Under the pieces are notes generated by a model. It had not been told where the DNA came from. It did not search any database and was given only the letters and a program-made list of their open reading frames with translations. From Coleofasciculus sp. LEGE 07092 (GTDB lineage Bacteria; Cyanobacteriota; Cyanobacteriia; Cyanobacteriales; Coleofasciculaceae), in assembly GCF_015207375.1 (NCBI RefSeq), contig NZ_JADEWY010000042.1, positions 1 to 46,577 on the forward strand: a DNA stretch of 46,577 nt, written 5' to 3'. Below, one piece after another: positions 43,385-46,577 of the stretch. The number at the start of each line of letters is the position of its first letter. The stretch's first letter is position 1. The position numbers and the translations under genes were made by a program.

Positions 43385-44359
43385 TTAGATATGCAGCATT
43401 CTTAGTTCTTGAGACTGGTTGAGTGCTGTTTGAGCAGCTTGGATTATTTCTTTTGCCGTCGTGCCGTTTTCTGGGAAACTTGCTACTCCACAAGATATTG
43501 AAACTGAGCCGACAAGCTTACCTCTGTATTCGACAGATAGTTGCTCAATTGCCTGCCGCAGTTGTTCAGCTCGATTTTGGGTAACTGTCAGTGGCACGTC
43601 TGGCAACAGTAGCAGAAACTGTTGGCTTCCATAACGGCAAGCAATATCAGAAGCCCGAATTTTCTGGGGTAAGAACAAGCCTATCTCTCGGAGCAGGAAG
43701 TCGTTGGCAGCTTGATCCAAACTATTATTGAGGTGTTCAAAGTGATCGACTTCAAGCAAAATGATGCCTACAGACTGGGGGTGATGTTTTGACTTGTGGA
43801 GTTCTCGTTCCAGGGATTCTTCTAAGTAACGCCGATGGTAAAGTTTAGTAAGGGGGTCGCGGAAACTTTGGTTTTTAATGGTTTCCCGAAGTTTTAAGTT
43901 GACTAATGCTAATCCTGTATATTTAGCAACTTTTTCTGCCAGTTCCCTGATTCCGGCAATTTTTCCCCGCTTGTGAGAAGTGATTGATAACACTCCCACA
44001 GGCTCCCCATAAGCCATCATGGGTACACATAAGGTTTCGACAGACAGGGAATTTTTGCGGATATGTTGACAAAGTAAACAATGATGTGTATCTTCGGCTA
44101 AGTGAGCTTGCCCTCTTTTCAGGGCGAGACATTCGTTGGGAGTAAATATCGGATCACTACTTAAGGGCAACGAACCCCAAGTTGCGATCGCCTCTAGCAG
44201 ATTTTTTGAGGAACTCATTATATAAATTGCACCAGCTTCGTTCGGAAAGAGTTGTTCCATCAGGGGTTCAATGGCTGTGCGAACCTCTTCCACAGAAAAA
44301 CAGGATTGGAGTAGATCGATAAGTTGCTCCAGTACAGGGGGATTTATATTAATTTGCAT
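43385..44359 (-). CDS. GAF plus degenerate GGDEF domain protein
   Basis: A 324-residue protein if started at ATG 44359; the open frame extends to a TTG at 44446. A GAF domain covers about 10-160 (AGAIYIMSSSKNLLEAIATWG; CLLCQHIRKNSLSVETLCVPM). The GGDEF-type domain covers about 165-324 (DPLTKLYHRRYLEESLEREL). The catalytic GG[D/E]EF motif reads GSQQF, and the metal ligand region reads LLEVDHFEHLNN, so it is not expected to make cyclic di-GMP. It could act as a GTP or c-di-GMP sensor through its GAF domain. No adjacent partner was found. Confidence 0.8.
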   Translation of the reverse strand: MQININPPVLEQLIDLLQSCFSVEEVRTAIEPLMEQLFPNEAGAIYIMSSSKNLLEAIATWGSLPLSSDPIFTPNECLALKRGQAHLAEDTHHCLLCQHIRKNSLSVETLCVPMMAYGEPVGVLSITSHKRGKIAGIRELAEKVAKYTGLALVNLKLRETIKNQSFRDPLTKLYHRRYLEESLERELHKSKHHPQSVGIILLEVDHFEHLNNSLDQAANDFLLREIGLFLPQKIRASDIACRYGSQQFLLLLPDVPLTVTQNRAEQLRQAIEQLSVEYRGKLVGSVSISCGVASFPENGTTAKEIIQAAQTALNQSQELRMLHI

Positions 44360-44669
44360 TAGATTGCAATGATTTAGATTGAGCTTCGATACTTTAGCGA
44401 TGCTCCCTGATACTAGTTCTTCAATACTGACATTACTCTTTACCAAAAGTCACCAGTAGATTACCAGTAGATTAACTGAAGGCTGAAGGATGAATTAATC
44501 CCTGCCCTTAAAAGCAAGGGCTTGTAATCAAAACGTAACCGAGTTTTTCATCCTCGGCTACACCCTCTTGGGTGAAAATCCTTCATCCTTGTCAGGTCAA
44601 TTTTCAGGTAGCCTACTGTTTTATTACAGGCTCCGTTTATCCTCTTCTGGAAGAATTAAAAATTAATTT

Positions 44670-45221
44670 TTATCCAAAAATCGCTCCTTCAACCTTCACA
44701 AGCGCTTCATCCAAATCATCATTCACAATTTGCAAATCAAACTCATCAGCCGCCTCAATTTCAGCTTTGGCGTGTTCCAGGCGTCGGGCAATTGCTTCCT
44801 CACTATCCTTACCGCGACCGAGAATTCGCTGCTCTAATTCTTCTAAATTGGGAGGTAGGATAAAAATACGCAAGGCAGTAGGAAACGTTTTTTGGATTTG
44901 CCTTGCCCCAACCACTTCAATTTCTAATAGAACAGACTGCCCCAATTGAATTTGTTCCTCTACAGGAGTTCGGGGAGTTCCATAGTAATTCCCTGCATAC
45001 TCAGCCCACTCTAGCAGCTCATTAGCTGCCACCATTTCCTTAAATTTCTCACGGCTGACAAAATAATAGTCTCTGCCGTCAACTTCCCCAGGGCGGGGTT
45101 GGCGAGTGGTCGCTGAAATAGACAGGTACAATTGAGGATAGCGTCGCAGGAGCGATCGCACTAATGTTCCCTTGCCCACGCCACTCGGACCGGTCAATAC
45201 GATAAGTTTGCCTGTTTGCAT
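44670..45221 (-). CDS. gmk: Guanylate kinase
   Basis: A 183-residue enzyme that phosphorylates GMP to GDP. It has the P-loop [12 protein letters not shown] (residues 9-20), the GMP-binding blocks [23 protein letters not shown] in pieces and [15 protein letters not shown], and the C-terminal helix of the family. The DUF370 gene lies directly upstream (gap 19 bp) on the same strand, the arrangement also seen in other bacteria. Length and motifs are standard. Confidence 0.96.
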   Translation of the reverse strand: MQTGKLIVLTGPSGVGKGTLVRSLLRRYPQLYLSISATTRQPRPGEVDGRDYYFVSREKFKEMVAANELLEWAEYAGNYYGTPRTPVEEQIQLGQSVLLEIEVVGARQIQKTFPTALRIFILPPNLEELEQRILGRGKDSEEAIARRLEHAKAEIEAADEFDLQIVNDDLDEALVKVEGAIFG

Positions 45222-45240
45222 TTTGCAGGTTCAGTAAGGC

Positions 45241-45507
45241 TTAATTATTGCTGCTACTCCCATCTTTGCCAATTACGAAGCGATGGGCAACCGTTTCCGG
45301 CTGAATGGCTGAGAGAATAACATGGCTAGAATCCGTGACAATCACAGCTCTAGTCCGACGCCCATAGGTCGCATCAATGAGCTGTCCGCGATCGCGGGCA
45401 TCCGTAATGATACGCTTGATAGGAGCAGACTCTGGGGAGACAATCGCAACGACTCGGTTTGCCGACACGATGTTACCAAAACCGATATTGATCAGTTGAA
45501 TGTCCAT
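45241..45507 (-). CDS. remA: RemA-like protein (DUF370)
   Basis: An 88-residue protein of the DUF370/RemA family: [27 protein letters not shown], followed by [37 protein letters not shown] in pieces. In Bacillus RemA forms rings and activates matrix and osmoprotection genes as a DNA-binding protein. Cyanobacterial homologues are common, often upstream of gmk as here. The role in this organism is unknown. It likely shares an operon with gmk. Confidence 0.88.
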   Translation of the reverse strand: MDIQLINIGFGNIVSANRVVAIVSPESAPIKRIITDARDRGQLIDATYGRRTRAVIVTDSSHVILSAIQPETVAHRFVIGKDGSSSNN

Positions 45508-45739
45508 GGAGAGATAACGGCAGAGCCGCGCGAGGAGCGATTAAGAGGATTTAATTTCAATGTTATCCACAAAAATTGAGCCTTACAAGGCTAAATTGTA
45601 CAGAACAACCTGATTTTAGGTTTTAAGCTCAAAAAGATTAGGTTTGCTAGCTGTCAATCGTAGTTTCGGGTCATTAGTTCTTCCTCAAGACAGAGGACAA
45701 ACCCAAAAATAAGTAGTTACGTCTAAACAGGGCTTGGGT

Positions 45740-46577
45740 ATGCAACTGGTTGATTTTACGACCCTCATCGCCGCTTGTGCTGAGATACGCGCTGAATGGA
45801 TACCAGCACGTATCGAACAAGTTTATCAGCGCGATCGCTTTACTATCTCCCTCGCACTACGCACCCTCAACAGTCGCGGGTGGCTAACCCTATCCTGGCA
45901 TCCCCAAGCCGCCAGGATTTGCATCAGTAACCCACCGCCCCGAACCCCCGATACCTTTACCTTCAGCGACCAACTGCGGCACCAGTTAAACGGTTTAGCC
46001 CTAGTCGCAATTGAAACAATTGCCCCATGGGAACGGGTATTAGATCTGCAATTTGCCCGCCGCCCTGGAGATCCGGCAATTTGGCACCTGTACGTGGAAG
46101 TTATCGGCAAATACAGTAACCTTATCCTCACAGGAGCCGATAATCTCATTGTCACAGCAGCTCATCAAGTGAGTGCTCAGCAATCCAGCGTCCGTCCCAT
46201 TCAAACCGGTCAGCCCTACGAACCCCCTCCCGCCCTCATCGGCACGACTCCCAGCTTGAGCGAATCCCAAGAACGCTGGCAAGAACGAGTCAGTTTAGTT
46301 CCAGGAGCATTAGGGCGTCAGCTACTCAAGAGTTATCGAGGTTTAAGTCCGGCACTAGCACGTTCCATGGTGCAAGCCGCTGGATTAGAACCCGATCAAT
46401 CAACCGAAAGTCTGGACGCATCCGACTGGCAGGGGCTGTTTCAACGCTGGCAAGAATGGCTGCAAGTTTTAGGAAATTGGGAATCAGGACAAGGGGACAA
46501 GGGGATAGAAAACCCGAATTTTCCAACACAACTTCCAGCCCACTCCCCATTACCTTGTCCCCCCATCACCCCACTCC
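45740..46577 (+). CDS. rqcH: NFACT/RqcH-type protein (5' part; continues beyond window)
   Basis: The frame from ATG 45740 is open to the window end (279 residues). It has the NFACT N-terminal domain: MQLVDFTTLIAACAEIRAEW, QVYQRDRFTISLALRT, LNGLALVAIETIAPWERVLDLQF, and VEVIGKYSNLILTGADNLIV. RqcH-like proteins extend stalled nascent chains with alanine tails on the 50S subunit during ribosome quality control; older names are fibronectin-binding protein. From about residue 250 the sequence turns into a Gly/Asp/Pro-rich low-complexity stretch encoded by short repeats (GGACAAGGGGAC), which may be an in-frame insertion. The C-terminal part is outside the window. Confidence 0.9.
   Translation, partial: MQLVDFTTLIAACAEIRAEWIPARIEQVYQRDRFTISLALRTLNSRGWLTLSWHPQAARICISNPPPRTPDTFTFSDQLRHQLNGLALVAIETIAPWERVLDLQFARRPGDPAIWHLYVEVIGKYSNLILTGADNLIVTAAHQVSAQQSSVRPIQTGQPYEPPPALIGTTPSLSESQERWQERVSLVPGALGRQLLKSYRGLSPALARSMVQAAGLEPDQSTESLDASDWQGLFQRWQEWLQVLGNWESGQGDKGIENPNFPTQLPAHSPLPCPPITPL

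Overview
The window is a stretch of cyanobacterial chromosome. The evidence is roughly forty copies of the HIP1 octamer GCGATCGC, a high-light-inducible (Hli) protein, an AgrE/ArgZ-type arginine dihydrolase, a fused ModBC transporter, a DUF98 chorismate lyase, a DUF4388 (PatA N-terminal-like) protein, and dispersed palindromes and GGGGAAT-type short repeats typical of filamentous Oscillatoriales-like genomes. No species can be named from the sequence. Both ends cut through genes: a Gfo/Idh/MocA oxidoreductase on the left and an NFACT/RqcH-like protein on the right.

Layout. 1-4.4 kb (all minus strand): oxidoreductase, RNase III, RNase P RNA (rnpB) directly upstream of RNase III, a secreted S1-type protease and a lipoprotein of the PQQ-type sugar dehydrogenase fold. 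4.6-8.9 kb: Hli protein, methyltransferase, small membrane protein, nitrilase-family amidase, DUF4388 protein. 9.4-16.3 kb: ModA and ModBC molybdate importer, CobT-like protein, Tat/lipoprotein solute-binding protein, small secreted protein. 16.4-22.8 kb: a two-gene minus-strand operon of a P-loop ATPase and a 1641-residue TPR/STAND/transmembrane/WD40 protein, the most striking locus here. 23-28.2 kb: arginine dihydrolase, DUF98 chorismate lyase, SLH-domain protein and small proteins. 28.2-30.3 kb: a decayed ISAzo13-type transposase, a cluster of perfect palindromes, a small XRE regulator, and tRNA-Leu(UAG). 30.4-35.8 kb: a PAS histidine-kinase-like protein without its phosphoacceptor histidine, a divergent pirin/HxlR pair, and a ParA ATPase with an overlapping glutamine-rich coiled-coil partner that resembles a type-2 McdAB positioning pair. 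35.8-46.6 kb: housekeeping genes (ilvN, valS, gmk, RemA-like DUF370, RqcH-like) with a CDF-type transporter, a His-tailed ferrochelatase-family protein and a degenerate GGDEF protein.

Functional links visible in the sequence: rnpB and RNase III are adjacent on one strand; ModA and ModBC form a complete molybdate uptake unit; DUF370 and gmk form a widely conserved pair; pirin and HxlR are divergent around a TACT/AGTA palindrome; ParA and its partner overlap by 77 bp; and the ATPase and STAND/WD40 genes are 33 bp apart. A recurring theme is degenerate signalling or catalytic sites on intact scaffolds: histidine kinase H to Q, GGDEF to GSQQF, CDF metal ligands lost, protease Asp to Glu. Assignments come from reading motifs, not from database searches.
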